This document shows, one piece after another, positions 6,391 to 13,702 of a stretch of 20,974 nucleotides of DNA (positions are counted from its first letter, which is position 1; the number at the start of each line of letters is the position of its first letter). The notes beneath the pieces are model-generated. The model did no database searches and had not been told where the DNA came from. It was given only the letters and a program-made list of their open reading frames with translations. Source of the DNA: CAXMST01 sp035267205. Lineage in GTDB: Bacteria > Actinomycetota > Thermoleophilia > Solirubrobacterales > 70-9. The translations under genes were made by a program, and so were the position numbers. The stretch covers positions 1 through 20,974 of the forward strand of contig DATFLZ010000069.1 in the NCBI GenBank assembly GCA_035267205.1, read 5' to 3'.

Positions 6391-7234
6391 CTGACGTCTG
6401 GGGCTCCTCTTTCTGGGCGTTGGGCCAAAGGTATGCATCAGGACGGCGGTTGCCGAGGGATGGAAGCTCGCGACGGACGCGCTCGAGCTCGGCGAGGTCG
6501 AGCTCGGCCACAGCGATCCCCTCGCCCCGATCGTGGCTGGCGATCACCCTCCCCCAGGGATCGGCGATCAGGCTGTGGCCCCACGAGTCGTAATGGGGAG
6601 GTGCCGTGCCGTGCTGATTCGGGGCGAGCACGAACAGCTGGTTCTCGATCGCCCGGGCCCGCAGCAGCGGCTCCCAATGGGGCTCGCCCGTGGCCGCCGT
6701 GAACGCGGACGGCACCGTGATCAGCGTCGCTCCACGCAGCGCCAGGATCCGGAACAGCTCGGGAAAGCGCAGGTCGTAGCAGACCGTCAGACCGACCTTC
6801 CACCCCCCGGCCTCGCCGTCCGCGATCTCCTCGCCGGGGCGCTCGGTCGCCGACTCCCGATAGGCGACGCCCCCGACGTCGACGTCGAACATGTGCAGCT
6901 TCCGATAGCGGGCGACGACGTTGCCCTCCGGGTCGATCAGCAGCGAGGTGTTCGCGACGCGGTCGCCCGAGTCGGGCAGGCGCTCCGCGACGCTCCCGGC
7001 GCAGAGCGCGATCCCGAGCTCGCGGGCCCACGAACGGGCGGCGGTGACGGCGGTGCCGTCGAGCGTCTCGGCGCCGGCGAGCAGCTCATCGCCGCCGGCC
7101 AGCAGGCTCCACTTCTCCGGCAGCGCGACGAGCTCGGCTCCCGCCCCCGCGGCCTCGCGGACCAACGCCTCGGCGCGCTCGAGGTTGCGCGCGAGGTCCC
7201 CATTCGAGTTCATCTGTACGGCGGCTACCCGCAA
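6383..7234 (-). CDS. Carbon-nitrogen hydrolase (nitrilase superfamily, Nit1/Nit2-like amidase)
   Basis: A 283-residue enzyme with the full nitrilase catalytic triad: Glu40 in LVALPEKW, Lys112 in YRKLHMFDV and Cys152 in LTVCYDLRFPELFR. The RKLHMFD and CYDLRFPE signatures place it with Nit1/Nit2-type amidases (deaminated-glutathione amidase, omega-amidase) rather than true nitrilases; the exact amide substrate is not settled. TTG 7234 is taken as start because the next Met (residue 8) would remove the first strand RVAAVQM; AGAGGGG lies about 9 bases upstream. The gene leads a two-gene unit with the TetR regulator (8-base overlap). The product is probably cytoplasmic, as no signal peptide is seen. 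Confidence 0.9.
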   Translation of the reverse strand: MRVAAVQMNSNGDLARNLERAEALVREAAGAGAELVALPEKWSLLAGGDELLAGAETLDGTAVTAARSWARELGIALCAGSVAERLPDSGDRVANTSLLIDPEGNVVARYRKLHMFDVDVGGVAYRESATERPGEEIADGEAGGWKVGLTVCYDLRFPELFRILALRGATLITVPSAFTAATGEPHWEPLLRARAIENQLFVLAPNQHGTAPPHYDSWGHSLIADPWGRVIASHDRGEGIAVAELDLAELERVRRELPSLGNRRPDAYLWPNAQKEEPQTSDE

Positions 7235-7291
7235 CCTGCGAGCCCCTCTCCAGAAGTAGCCGGGCGGGGCGGCTCCCGCGCACGACTGGCT

Positions 7292-7309
7292 GATTGACCA
7301 GTCAATCTA
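7292..7309 (-). promoter_or_regulatory. TetR-type operator candidate over a -10 box
   Basis: GATTGAC (7292-7298), CA, GTCAATC (7301-7307) is a perfect 7-bp-arm dyad with core TTGACnnGTCAA, the size and symmetry of many TetR operators. On the minus strand a TAGATT -10-like box (7309-7304) overlaps it. The site lies 58 bp upstream of the nitrilase start. A GACTGG/CCAGTC pair (7284-7289 and 7298-7303) overlaps the same region. Binding by the TetR encoded at 5761-6390 is inference. Confidence 0.6.
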
Positions 7310-7324
7310 GCCGATGAGTGGGGC

Positions 7325-7723
7325 TCAGCCCGTGGTCAGCATCAGGAGCAGGATGCCGCTCGCGACCATCGCCGACTCGACCAGGCCGACGATCGCGAGC
7401 GCTGCGAGCGCCTGGTCCCGGTCGAAACCGGCCGCGGACGCGAGCACGAAGAAGACGATCCCCGCCGCGAGCGCGATCCCGCCCCAGGCGAGCACGGCGA
7501 GCTCCCAGCGGCGATCGCGATCGTCCTCGGAGTCCCGGAGCCGCCGGTGGACGGCGGCCGGCAGCAGCATCAGCACCGCGAACAGCCCGATCGCCCAGAC
7601 GACGATCCAGGGGCTGACGCGGTCGAAGCTCAGGTAGGGGCCGTCGGCGAGCAGCGCCCCGGCGGCCCCGAGCGCCGCGACCGCCGCAGCGACCACGATC
7701 GCCGGCGTCAGCCGCTCGTTCAC
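7325..7723 (-). CDS. Small four-helix membrane protein, function unknown
   Basis: A 132-residue protein with four predicted membrane segments (about 7-26, 38-58, 76-97 and 107-128) separated by short loops. The only strongly charged loop is HRRLRDSEDDRDRRWE after the second segment. I do not recognise a family. GTG 7723 overlaps the stop of the MerR gene in a GTGA, so it is probably translated with the regulator and may be part of what that regulator controls. Nothing suggests catalysis. Confidence 0.75.
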   Translation of the reverse strand: MNERLTPAIVVAAAVAALGAAGALLADGPYLSFDRVSPWIVVWAIGLFAVLMLLPAAVHRRLRDSEDDRDRRWELAVLAWGGIALAAGIVFFVLASAAGFDRDQALAALAIVGLVESAMVASGILLLMLTTG

Positions 7724-8460
7724 CGCTCGGCGCCCGCCGCCCCCGCCGCCGACTCGTCGGGGGCGGGCCGGCGACGCTCGATCTCACGCACGAGCAGCTT
7801 CGCGTGCATCGCCGCGATCAGCGCGCGCAGCGGCTCGGTGCCGGCCTCGAACAGCTCGATCGCCCGCTCCGGCTCGAACCTGCCCACCAGCTTGGACGTG
7901 AGCATCTCCACCTCCCGCTCGGCGAGCTCCTCGAGCGGTGCCAGAAAGCGCGCCGCATCGTGCACCGTGAAGCCGATCCGCTCGTCGTAGCCGCCGGCGC
8001 GGAAGCGCGAGATCGCCTCCACGATTCCGGCGTCGGCCGGGGAATAGCCGCGGTCGTCGGGGCCGAGCACGCCGACCTCCGCGAGCCGCTCGATCACCTC
8101 CGCCGGCACGTCGTAGCGCGCGCTCATCTCGCTTGCCGCGATCCGCTCGCGCTCGTCCGCGAGGGCGAGCTCGAAGACCCGCTCCTCGGTCTCGATCACG
8201 GCCCGCAGCCGCTCTGGGTCGGCGTCGCCGCGTTCGAGCAGCTCCCCGATCACCCGTAGCGGCATGAACCGCTCCTCCTGCAGCTGCTTGATCAGCCGGA
8301 TCCGCTCGACCAGCTCGGGCGGGTAGTAGGCCATGTTCCGGGAGGTCTTCTCGCCCTCCGGCAGCAGCCCCTCGCGCAGGTAGTGGCGGACGGTGGCCAC
8401 CGGCACATCCGCCTCGGACGCGAGCTCGCTGATCTTCAGCCTGCCCTGCTCGTCAGCCAT
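7720..8460 (-). CDS. MerR family regulator with a second MerR-like domain
   Basis: A 246-residue regulator. Residues ~8-75 are a canonical MerR winged helix: LKISELASEADVPVATVRHYLREGLLP, then MAYYPPELVERIRLIKQLQEERFMPLRVI. A second segment at ~108-160 (ASEMSARYDVPAEVIERLAEVGVLGP, then GYSPADAGIVEAISRFRAGGY) repeats the same helix-turn-helix-wing pattern, so the protein looks like a tandem MerR-like fold in place of the usual coiled coil. The C-terminus is helical with an Ala/Pro tail. No metal-binding cysteine set is present, so a small organic or acyl ligand is more likely than a metal (inference). It lies 30 bases after a crotonase gene and overlaps the small membrane-protein gene, probably in one operon. 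Confidence 0.88.
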   Translation of the reverse strand: MADEQGRLKISELASEADVPVATVRHYLREGLLPEGEKTSRNMAYYPPELVERIRLIKQLQEERFMPLRVIGELLERGDADPERLRAVIETEERVFELALADERERIAASEMSARYDVPAEVIERLAEVGVLGPDDRGYSPADAGIVEAISRFRAGGYDERIGFTVHDAARFLAPLEELAEREVEMLTSKLVGRFEPERAIELFEAGTEPLRALIAAMHAKLLVREIERRRPAPDESAAGAAGAER

Positions 8461-8490
8461 CGGAGCCCGATCCGGTCGCGTGATGGCTCG

Positions 8491-9279
8491 TCAGCGGCCC
8501 TTCCACTGCGGCTCTCGCTTCTCGAAGAAGGCCTTGGTCCCCTCGATGATGTCTTCCGTCGAGAAGGTGAGCGAGAGCTGGCTGCGCAGGAACTCGAGCG
8601 CGTCGTCGATCGCCATGTCCTGCTGGCGATACATCGCGTCGTGGCCGAGTCGCATCAGGACGGGCGACTTGGCGGCGAGCTTCGTGGCCCACTCCCCCAC
8701 CGCGTCATCGAGATCATCGGCCGGAACGACCCTGTTCGCGAGCCCGTACTCGACCGCCTGCTCCGCGGTGAGGCGCTCGCCGAGCAGCATCATCTCGTTG
8801 ACCTTCTTCCGCGGGACGTTGCGGAAGATGATCGACATGATCATGTAGGGGAAGGCGCCGATGTTGATCTCGGGCGTGCCGAAGGTCGCCCCCTCCCGGG
8901 CGATGACCAGATCGCAGGAGAGCGCGAGCCCCATGCCGCCCGCCAGCACATGGCCGTTGGCGGCGCAGATCGAGGGCTTGCCCAGACGCGGCATCGCCCG
9001 GAAGAACTCGAGGAACAGGTCGCTGGAGAAGTGCTTTTCGACCAGCGGCGCGTCGGCGCCGAAGCCGCTGAGATCCGCGCCCGCGCAAAAGACCTTCTCA
9101 CCGGCGCCGGTGAGGACCAGGACCCGGGCCTCGGGGTCCTCCCGCACCCGGCCGACCGCGTCGACGAGCTCGCCGAGCAGCTGGCCGGAGAGCGCGTTGC
9201 GCTGCTCGGGGCGATTCAGCGTGAGGGTCGCGACCCCGTCGCTCACCTCGTAGAGCAGCTGTTCGTAGGAGTTCCCCAT
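8491..9279 (-). CDS. Enoyl-CoA hydratase/isomerase family protein (one catalytic Glu replaced)
   Basis: A 262-residue crotonase. The oxyanion-hole segment FCAGADLSGF (64-73), the NGHVLAGGMGLALSCD segment (108-123) and TFGTPEINIGAFP (132-144) are all in place, and the end FFEKREPQWKGR is typical of the family. Aligned by eye to rat mitochondrial hydratase, the Glu164 equivalent is kept (Glu137) but the Glu144 equivalent is Gly117, so classical syn-hydration of enoyl-CoA is doubtful; an isomerase or another crotonase reaction is possible. The gene heads a minus-strand unit with the MerR regulator. A TAGCCT -10-like box lies 12 bases before the ATG without a ribosome binding site. It is divergent from the MMPL gene across the shared promoter element. 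Confidence 0.9.
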   Translation of the reverse strand: MGNSYEQLLYEVSDGVATLTLNRPEQRNALSGQLLGELVDAVGRVREDPEARVLVLTGAGEKVFCAGADLSGFGADAPLVEKHFSSDLFLEFFRAMPRLGKPSICAANGHVLAGGMGLALSCDLVIAREGATFGTPEINIGAFPYMIMSIIFRNVPRKKVNEMMLLGERLTAEQAVEYGLANRVVPADDLDDAVGEWATKLAAKSPVLMRLGHDAMYRQQDMAIDDALEFLRSQLSLTFSTEDIIEGTKAFFEKREPQWKGR

Positions 9280-9291
9280 CGCGCTGAAGCG

Positions 9292-9297
9292 AGGCTA
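9292..9297 (-). promoter_or_regulatory. Putative -10 (TAGCCT) of the crotonase gene
   Basis: TAGCCT on the minus strand fits TAnnnT and ends 12 bases before ATG 9279. There is no ribosome binding site between them. The shared element at 9307-9334 would overlap the spacer and -35 region of this promoter. Confidence 0.35.
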
Positions 9298-9306
9298 CCA
9301 GCGTAG

Positions 9307-9334
9307 GAAGTGGGAAGTGACGCTGCTTACTTTG
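9307..9334 (+). promoter_or_regulatory. Shared promoter element, copy A (crotonase/MMPL divergent region)
   Basis: Reads GAAGTGGGAAGTG, three bases, CTG, two bases, TACTTTG. The same order and spacing recur at 17121-17148 between the second P450 and the acyl-CoA dehydrogenase gene, with 22 of 28 positions identical. It contains a direct repeat of GAAGTG-type half-sites seven bases apart and an AAGT/ACTT dyad. TACTTT (9328-9333) also fits a plus-strand -10. This could be an operator overlapping a -10, or a promoter class. Confidence 0.5.
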
Positions 9335-9450
9335 GCGGGTCTCGCCGGTCGCCGTGGGCGGCTCCGCGCAGGTGGCTCGGGGACGGCGCGTCCCGACCCT
9401 CCATGGGCATAGGCTTCGTGCGGGGTTTCCTGGGTACGGAGAGAGGGATC

Positions 9451-11526
9451 GTGGGGCCGGTCGCGGAGTTCACATATTTCAGGGCGGGGCGCATCGTGGC
9501 GGGGGCGGTCCTCCTCGTCCTCCTCGCGTTGCCCGCCGCGGCCATGGTCTTCGACCGGGTCGAGCCGTTCGACATCTCCGACCCCGGCTCGGAGGTCGAG
9601 CGTGCCTACGACGCCTACGAGGCCGCGACCGGCATGCGATTGGAACCCGAGGTGCTGGTGCTCGTGCGAGCGGATGGCGAGACGAGCGCGGGCGGCGAGG
9701 CTTCCGCCGAGGCGGTCGCGGACCGGCTCGGCGAGATCGAGGGGGTCGCCAGGGTGGTCGGCCCCGCGCAGGATCCGGCGCTGACCTCGGCCGATGGCGA
9801 CCTCGCGCTGGTGCTCGGCGTGCTGGACGCGGGGGACGTCAGGGCGGAGACCGGTGAACGGGTTGCCGAGGAGTTCGCCGGGGACGAGAACGCGGTCGCC
9901 GGTGGTATCGCCGTCGCCAACCATCAGATCGCCGAGGAGGCCGAGCAGGACACGAGGCGGATCGAGCTGTACGCGGCGCCCCTGCTCCTTCTGCTCCTCT
10001 TCGGAGCGTTTCGGTCGGTGCTCGCCGCGCTCCTGCCGCTGGTGCTGGCCGCCTTCTCGATCGCCGTGACCCTGGCGCTGCTGACCGCGATCTCGGAGCT
10101 GGTCGACATCGATCTGTTCTCGCTCCAGGTGGTGACGGGCCTCGGGGTCGGCCTCGCGATCGACTACAGCCTCTTCGTGCTCGCCCGCTACCGAGCGGAG
10201 GTGCGCCGTGGGAACGGGTACGAGGCCGCGCACCGGCGGACGGTCGCGACCGCGGGGCGCACGGTCGCCTTCGGCGCCTTGACCGTGGCGGCCGCACTGG
10301 CGGCGCTGATCATCTTCCCCCAGCAGTACCTGAGCTCGACCGGGATCGCGGGCGGGCTGGTCGCGCTGCTGTCCGGGGCCAGCGCTCTGATCGTGCTGCC
10401 CGCACTCCTGGCGCTCGTCGGCCCGCGCGTCGATCCCGGCTTCGAGCGAACCGCGCCGGGCGAGGACCCGCCACCGGACCCGTTGGGCGGCGGATCCCGC
10501 TTCTGGCGGCTGCTGGGCGGCCGGGTGATGACCCGGCCGATCCCGCTGGCGACGCTCGCGCTCCTGCTGATGCTTGCCGTTTCGGCGCCCGGGCTCGACG
10601 GCGATCTGACCTCGCCCGACGGCCGCGTGCTGCCACCCGAGACGAGTGCGAAGCGGGTGTTCGACTCCGTCGAGCGGTTCCCGGACCTGGCAGCGGGACA
10701 GATCTCCGTCGTCGTGCCGGCCGGAGCGGCCGGTGGCCTCGGCGAGGCGAGGGAGGAGCTCGCCGGATCGCCGGAGCTCGAGCCCGCGGGATCCGAGAAG
10801 TTGCCGGGCGGAGGCACCCGCCTCGTCTATGAGATCCAGGCGGACCCGGTCTCGGATCCGGCCCAGGCCCGGCTCGAGGAGGTGCGGGCGGCGCCCTGGC
10901 CGGAGGGCACGCTGGTCGGAGGACGCACCGCCGAGCTCGCCGACCAGCGCGCGAGCATCGGCGACTACGCGCCGCTCGTGATCGCGGTGGTCGTCCTCAC
11001 CAACCTCCTGCTCGTCCTGGTCACGATCAGATCGGTCGTCCTGCCGGTGATCTCGATCGCCCTGAACGCGCTCACGGTGCTCGCCTCGTTCGGCGTCGTC
11101 GTCGCGCTGTTCGAGACCGAGGCCACCGCCGAGCTGCTCGGCGCCTCGGCCCAAACCGGGATCGACGTCTCGGTCCCGGTGCTCGCCTTCGCAGTCGTCT
11201 TCGGGCTCTCGACCGACTACGGGATCTTCCTGTTCGCCAGCATCGCCGAGGCTCGCGCGCGAGGCCACGGAGAGACCGAGGCGATCACGATCGGGCTCGC
11301 GCGGACGGGCCGGATCATCACCTCGGCAGCCGTGATCTTCGCGATCGCGGTCGGCGCAAACGCGTTCAGCGACCTCGTCCTCGTCAAGGAGTTCGCGGTC
11401 GCGGTCGCGGTCGCGGTCCTGCTCGACGCGACGATCGTGCGGGGGATCCTCGTCCCGGCGATCCTGAAGCTGCTCGGCGGGCGGGCGTGGTGGTGGCCCG
11501 GGAGCGGCCGGCGCGGCGAGGGCTGA
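9451..11526 (+). CDS. MMPL/RND family lipid transporter
   Basis: A 691-residue membrane protein with two copies of the RND plan: a first helix, a soluble loop, then a bundle of helices; and again from about residue 365. The proton-relay motifs are clear: D238-Y239 in GLAIDYSLFVLARYR and D589-Y590 in VFGLSTDYGIFLFAS. MMPL proteins export lipids or glycolipids across the inner membrane using the proton gradient; the hopanoid transporter HpnN is related. GTG 9451 is chosen because GGAG lies 9 bases upstream and the protein then begins just before helix 1. Longer starts at 9403 (ATG) or 9310 are possible, but 9310 lies inside the promoter element. The P450 and crotonase genes follow on the same strand, so the cargo may be a lipid they modify (inference). 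Confidence 0.92.
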   Translation: MGPVAEFTYFRAGRIVAGAVLLVLLALPAAAMVFDRVEPFDISDPGSEVERAYDAYEAATGMRLEPEVLVLVRADGETSAGGEASAEAVADRLGEIEGVARVVGPAQDPALTSADGDLALVLGVLDAGDVRAETGERVAEEFAGDENAVAGGIAVANHQIAEEAEQDTRRIELYAAPLLLLLLFGAFRSVLAALLPLVLAAFSIAVTLALLTAISELVDIDLFSLQVVTGLGVGLAIDYSLFVLARYRAEVRRGNGYEAAHRRTVATAGRTVAFGALTVAAALAALIIFPQQYLSSTGIAGGLVALLSGASALIVLPALLALVGPRVDPGFERTAPGEDPPPDPLGGGSRFWRLLGGRVMTRPIPLATLALLLMLAVSAPGLDGDLTSPDGRVLPPETSAKRVFDSVERFPDLAAGQISVVVPAGAAGGLGEAREELAGSPELEPAGSEKLPGGGTRLVYEIQADPVSDPAQARLEEVRAAPWPEGTLVGGRTAELADQRASIGDYAPLVIAVVVLTNLLLVLVTIRSVVLPVISIALNALTVLASFGVVVALFETEATAELLGASAQTGIDVSVPVLAFAVVFGLSTDYGIFLFASIAEARARGHGETEAITIGLARTGRIITSAAVIFAIAVGANAFSDLVLVKEFAVAVAVAVLLDATIVRGILVPAILKLLGGRAWWWPGSGRRGEG
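11395..11418 (+). repeat. Four tandem GCGGTC hexamers inside the MMPL gene
   Basis: GCGGTC occurs four times in a row and encodes an alternating Ala/Val run in a late membrane helix. It is a short in-frame repeat; gain or loss of one unit would add or remove two residues without a frameshift. Confidence 0.7.
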
Positions 11527-11552
11527 CCGGTGGTTTCCGCGACCCGGTCGGC

Positions 11553-11558
11553 TACTGT
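11553..11558 (+). promoter_or_regulatory. Putative -10 (TACTGT) before the first P450 gene
   Basis: TACTGT fits TAnnnT. The surrounding CTACTGT 7-mer recurs inside copy B of the shared element (17134-17140). It could give the P450-crotonase pair its own promoter 27 bases behind the MMPL stop. There is no clear -35. Confidence 0.3.
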
Positions 11559-11579
11559 GGCGCCATCGCCTCGCAGACC

Positions 11580-12941
11580 GTGACCGAGACCCTCGGACCC
11601 CCGCGTGGCGGGGCCGCCACCGCAGTGCGCCTGCCGCCCGGCCCGCGGACGCCCGCCCCGATCCAGACGATTCGCATGATCCGCGATCCCGTCGGCTACC
11701 TGCGGGCGCTCCAGGCCGGGTTCGGCGACGCCGTCACGATCCACATGGTCGGCTTTGGCCCGACCGTCTTCTTCACCCAGCCGGAGGCGGTCCGCCAGAT
11801 CTTCTCCGAACACGACGCGCTCCCGATCGGGCCGGTCGCCAACGTGATCAGGGACATCGTCGGCGAGCACAGCCCGACCCAGGTCGACGGCGAGCCGCAT
11901 CGCCGGATGCGGCGGCTGCTCGCCCCGCTGTTTCTGGCCGAGACGATGGAGGGCTACCTCCCGGTCTTCGAGAAGGCGACCGCCCGCGAGTTCGAGAGCT
12001 GGGAGCCCGGCGAGACGATCGTGCTCCGCGAGGCCCTGCAGCGCATCACCCTCGATCAGATCGTCGAGATCACGTTCGGCTTCGATGACCCCGCGGAGCG
12101 CGACAGGATGGCAGCCGCCGTCGACGACGTCCGGGCGGGCATGGGGCTCGCCTCGCTCGGCGACTGGGTCAAGCGGGACCTCGGCCCGCTCTCCCCCTGG
12201 GGGCGCTTCCTGCGGCGCCGGCGCCGGCTCGACCGGATGATCTACGAGCAGATCGACGACCGCCGGCGCACCGGCCCGACCGGCCCGGACATGCTCAGCC
12301 AGTTGCTCGTCGCCGAGGAGCAGACCGGGGAGCGGCCCCTGACTCGTGAGGAGATGCGCGACCAGCTCAAGTCCCTGGTGATGGGCGGGCACGAGACCGT
12401 GGCCAACGCGGTGAGCTGGGCAACCGGCCTGCTGCTTCACAACCCGGCGAAGATCGAGCCGTTGCTCGCTGAGATCGACGGCGGCGGCAGCCGCTATGCC
12501 GAGGCCACGATCCAGGAGGGCATGCGACTCTGTCCGCCGATCGTGGCGACGGGCCGCTACACGAGCGAGCCCACCTCGATCGGGGAGTGGCAGCTTCCGG
12601 CCGGGATCCGGGTCTGGATTCCGGCGAGCCTGATCCATCACGATCCGAACAGCTACCCGGACCCGCTCAGCTTCGAGCCCGAGCGCTTTCTGGGCAAGCG
12701 ACCCGACCGCGGTACCTGGGTCCCGTTCGGCGGCGGCCCCCATCGCTGCGTCGGTGCGGGCTTCGCTCGGCACCAGACCCGCGCCCTGTTGCAGGGCGTC
12801 TTCGCGTTCGCGCGGCTGCGACCGGCCTCGCCCGAGCTCGAGCGCGCCCGGGCCGAGAACGTGATCTCGGTCCCCGCCAAGGGCATGCGGGTCGTCTTCG
12901 AGGGACGGCGCGACGCCTCCGCGCCCGCGGGGGCCGCGTGA
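11580..12941 (+). CDS. Cytochrome P450 (first of two)
   Basis: A 453-residue bacterial P450 from GTG 11580. The I-helix oxygen-activation motif GGHETV is at 269-274, the K-helix ExxR (EGMR) at 313-316, the PERF-type meander in FEPERFLG, and the heme loop FGGGPHRCVGAG ends with the Cys ligand at 390. It would need a separate ferredoxin and reductase, neither encoded here. Substrate is unknown; a lipid or isoprenoid is suggested only by the MMPL and crotonase neighbours. The frame stays open back to 11487 inside the MMPL gene; GTG 11580 is preferred because it follows the -10-like TACTGT and leaves the usual proline-rich lead (LPPGPRTP) before the first helix. No strong ribosome binding site marks the start. 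The stop overlaps the next start (GTGA). Confidence 0.92.
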   Translation: MTETLGPPRGGAATAVRLPPGPRTPAPIQTIRMIRDPVGYLRALQAGFGDAVTIHMVGFGPTVFFTQPEAVRQIFSEHDALPIGPVANVIRDIVGEHSPTQVDGEPHRRMRRLLAPLFLAETMEGYLPVFEKATAREFESWEPGETIVLREALQRITLDQIVEITFGFDDPAERDRMAAAVDDVRAGMGLASLGDWVKRDLGPLSPWGRFLRRRRRLDRMIYEQIDDRRRTGPTGPDMLSQLLVAEEQTGERPLTREEMRDQLKSLVMGGHETVANAVSWATGLLLHNPAKIEPLLAEIDGGGSRYAEATIQEGMRLCPPIVATGRYTSEPTSIGEWQLPAGIRVWIPASLIHHDPNSYPDPLSFEPERFLGKRPDRGTWVPFGGGPHRCVGAGFARHQTRALLQGVFAFARLRPASPELERARAENVISVPAKGMRVVFEGRRDASAPAGAA

Positions 12942-13702
12942 GCGACACGGTGCTCACCGAGCGCCGGGGGAACGTCCTGGTGATCACGATCAACCGGCCC
13001 GAGGTTCGGAACGCGTTCGATCTGGAAACCGCCGACGCCATGAGCCGGGCCGTGGACGAGCTCGACGGCGACCCCGAGCTACGGGCCGGAGTCCTGACCG
13101 GCGCCGGCGGGCACTTCAGCTCGGGGATGGATATGAAGGCGTTCCTGACGGGGAACGTCCCCTACGTGGCGCATCGAGGCATCTTCGGCATCGTCAACGA
13201 GCCGCCGGCGACCCCACTGGTCGGCGCCGTCGAGGGCGCCGCGCTCGCGGGTGGCTTCGAGCTGATGCTGGTCTGCGACCTGGTCGTGGCCGCCGAGGAC
13301 GTGGAGCTCGGCATCAACGAGGTCCAGCGCGGCACCTGCGCGTCCGCGGGCGGGCTGATGAAGCTCCCGCACCGGATCCCGATGGCGGTCGCCGCCGAGA
13401 TGGCGCTCACCGGGGAGTCGATCGATGCCCCGCGCGCCCTCGACCTGGGCCTCATCAACCGGATCAGCGAGCCGGGCGGGGCGCTCGAGGGAGCGGTGGA
13501 GCTGGCCGAGCGAATCGCACGCAACGCGCCACTCGCGCTCGCGGCCTCGAAGAGGGTCCTTCACGAGACGCTCGACTGGACCTCGGACGAGGCGTGGGGG
13601 AAGCAGGGCGAGATCGTGGGGCCGATCTGGGACTCCGAGGACGCCCGTGAGGGCTCCCGAGCGTTCAAGGAGAAGCGCGAGCCGCGCTGGCAGGGGAACT
13701 AG
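12938..13702 (+). CDS. Enoyl-CoA hydratase/isomerase family protein with both catalytic Glu
   Basis: A 254-residue crotonase. The oxyanion segment HFSSGMDMKAF (59-69), EGAALAGGFELMLVCD (99-114) with Glu108 at the rat Glu144 position, and ELGINEVQRG (123-132) with Glu128 at the Glu164 position are all present, so genuine enoyl-CoA hydratase activity is credible, unlike the crotonase at 8491-9279. The C-terminal SRAFKEKREPRWQGN is typical of the family. GTG 12938 overlaps the P450 stop (GTGA), so the pair is translationally coupled, suggesting the hydratase handles a CoA ester related to the P450 substrate (inference). The stop codon interlocks with that of the convergent HD-GYP gene on a CTAG. 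Confidence 0.93.
   Translation: MSDTVLTERRGNVLVITINRPEVRNAFDLETADAMSRAVDELDGDPELRAGVLTGAGGHFSSGMDMKAFLTGNVPYVAHRGIFGIVNEPPATPLVGAVEGAALAGGFELMLVCDLVVAAEDVELGINEVQRGTCASAGGLMKLPHRIPMAVAAEMALTGESIDAPRALDLGLINRISEPGGALEGAVELAERIARNAPLALAASKRVLHETLDWTSDEAWGKQGEIVGPIWDSEDAREGSRAFKEKREPRWQGN

Noticed and set aside
9295..11268. 657-residue minus-strand open frame opposite the MMPL gene
   Set aside because: Arg/Gly/Asp/His-rich composition without hydrophobic core or motifs; it is the complementary-strand shadow of a clear high-GC transporter gene.
11487..11579. Longer N-terminus of the first P450 overlapping the MMPL gene
   Set aside because: The extra residues are Arg-rich, fall inside the MMPL C-terminus and precede a better-placed promoter and start.
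11217..12773. 518-residue minus-strand open frame opposite the MMPL end and first P450
   Set aside because: No recognisable domain; spans two well-supported opposite-strand genes.
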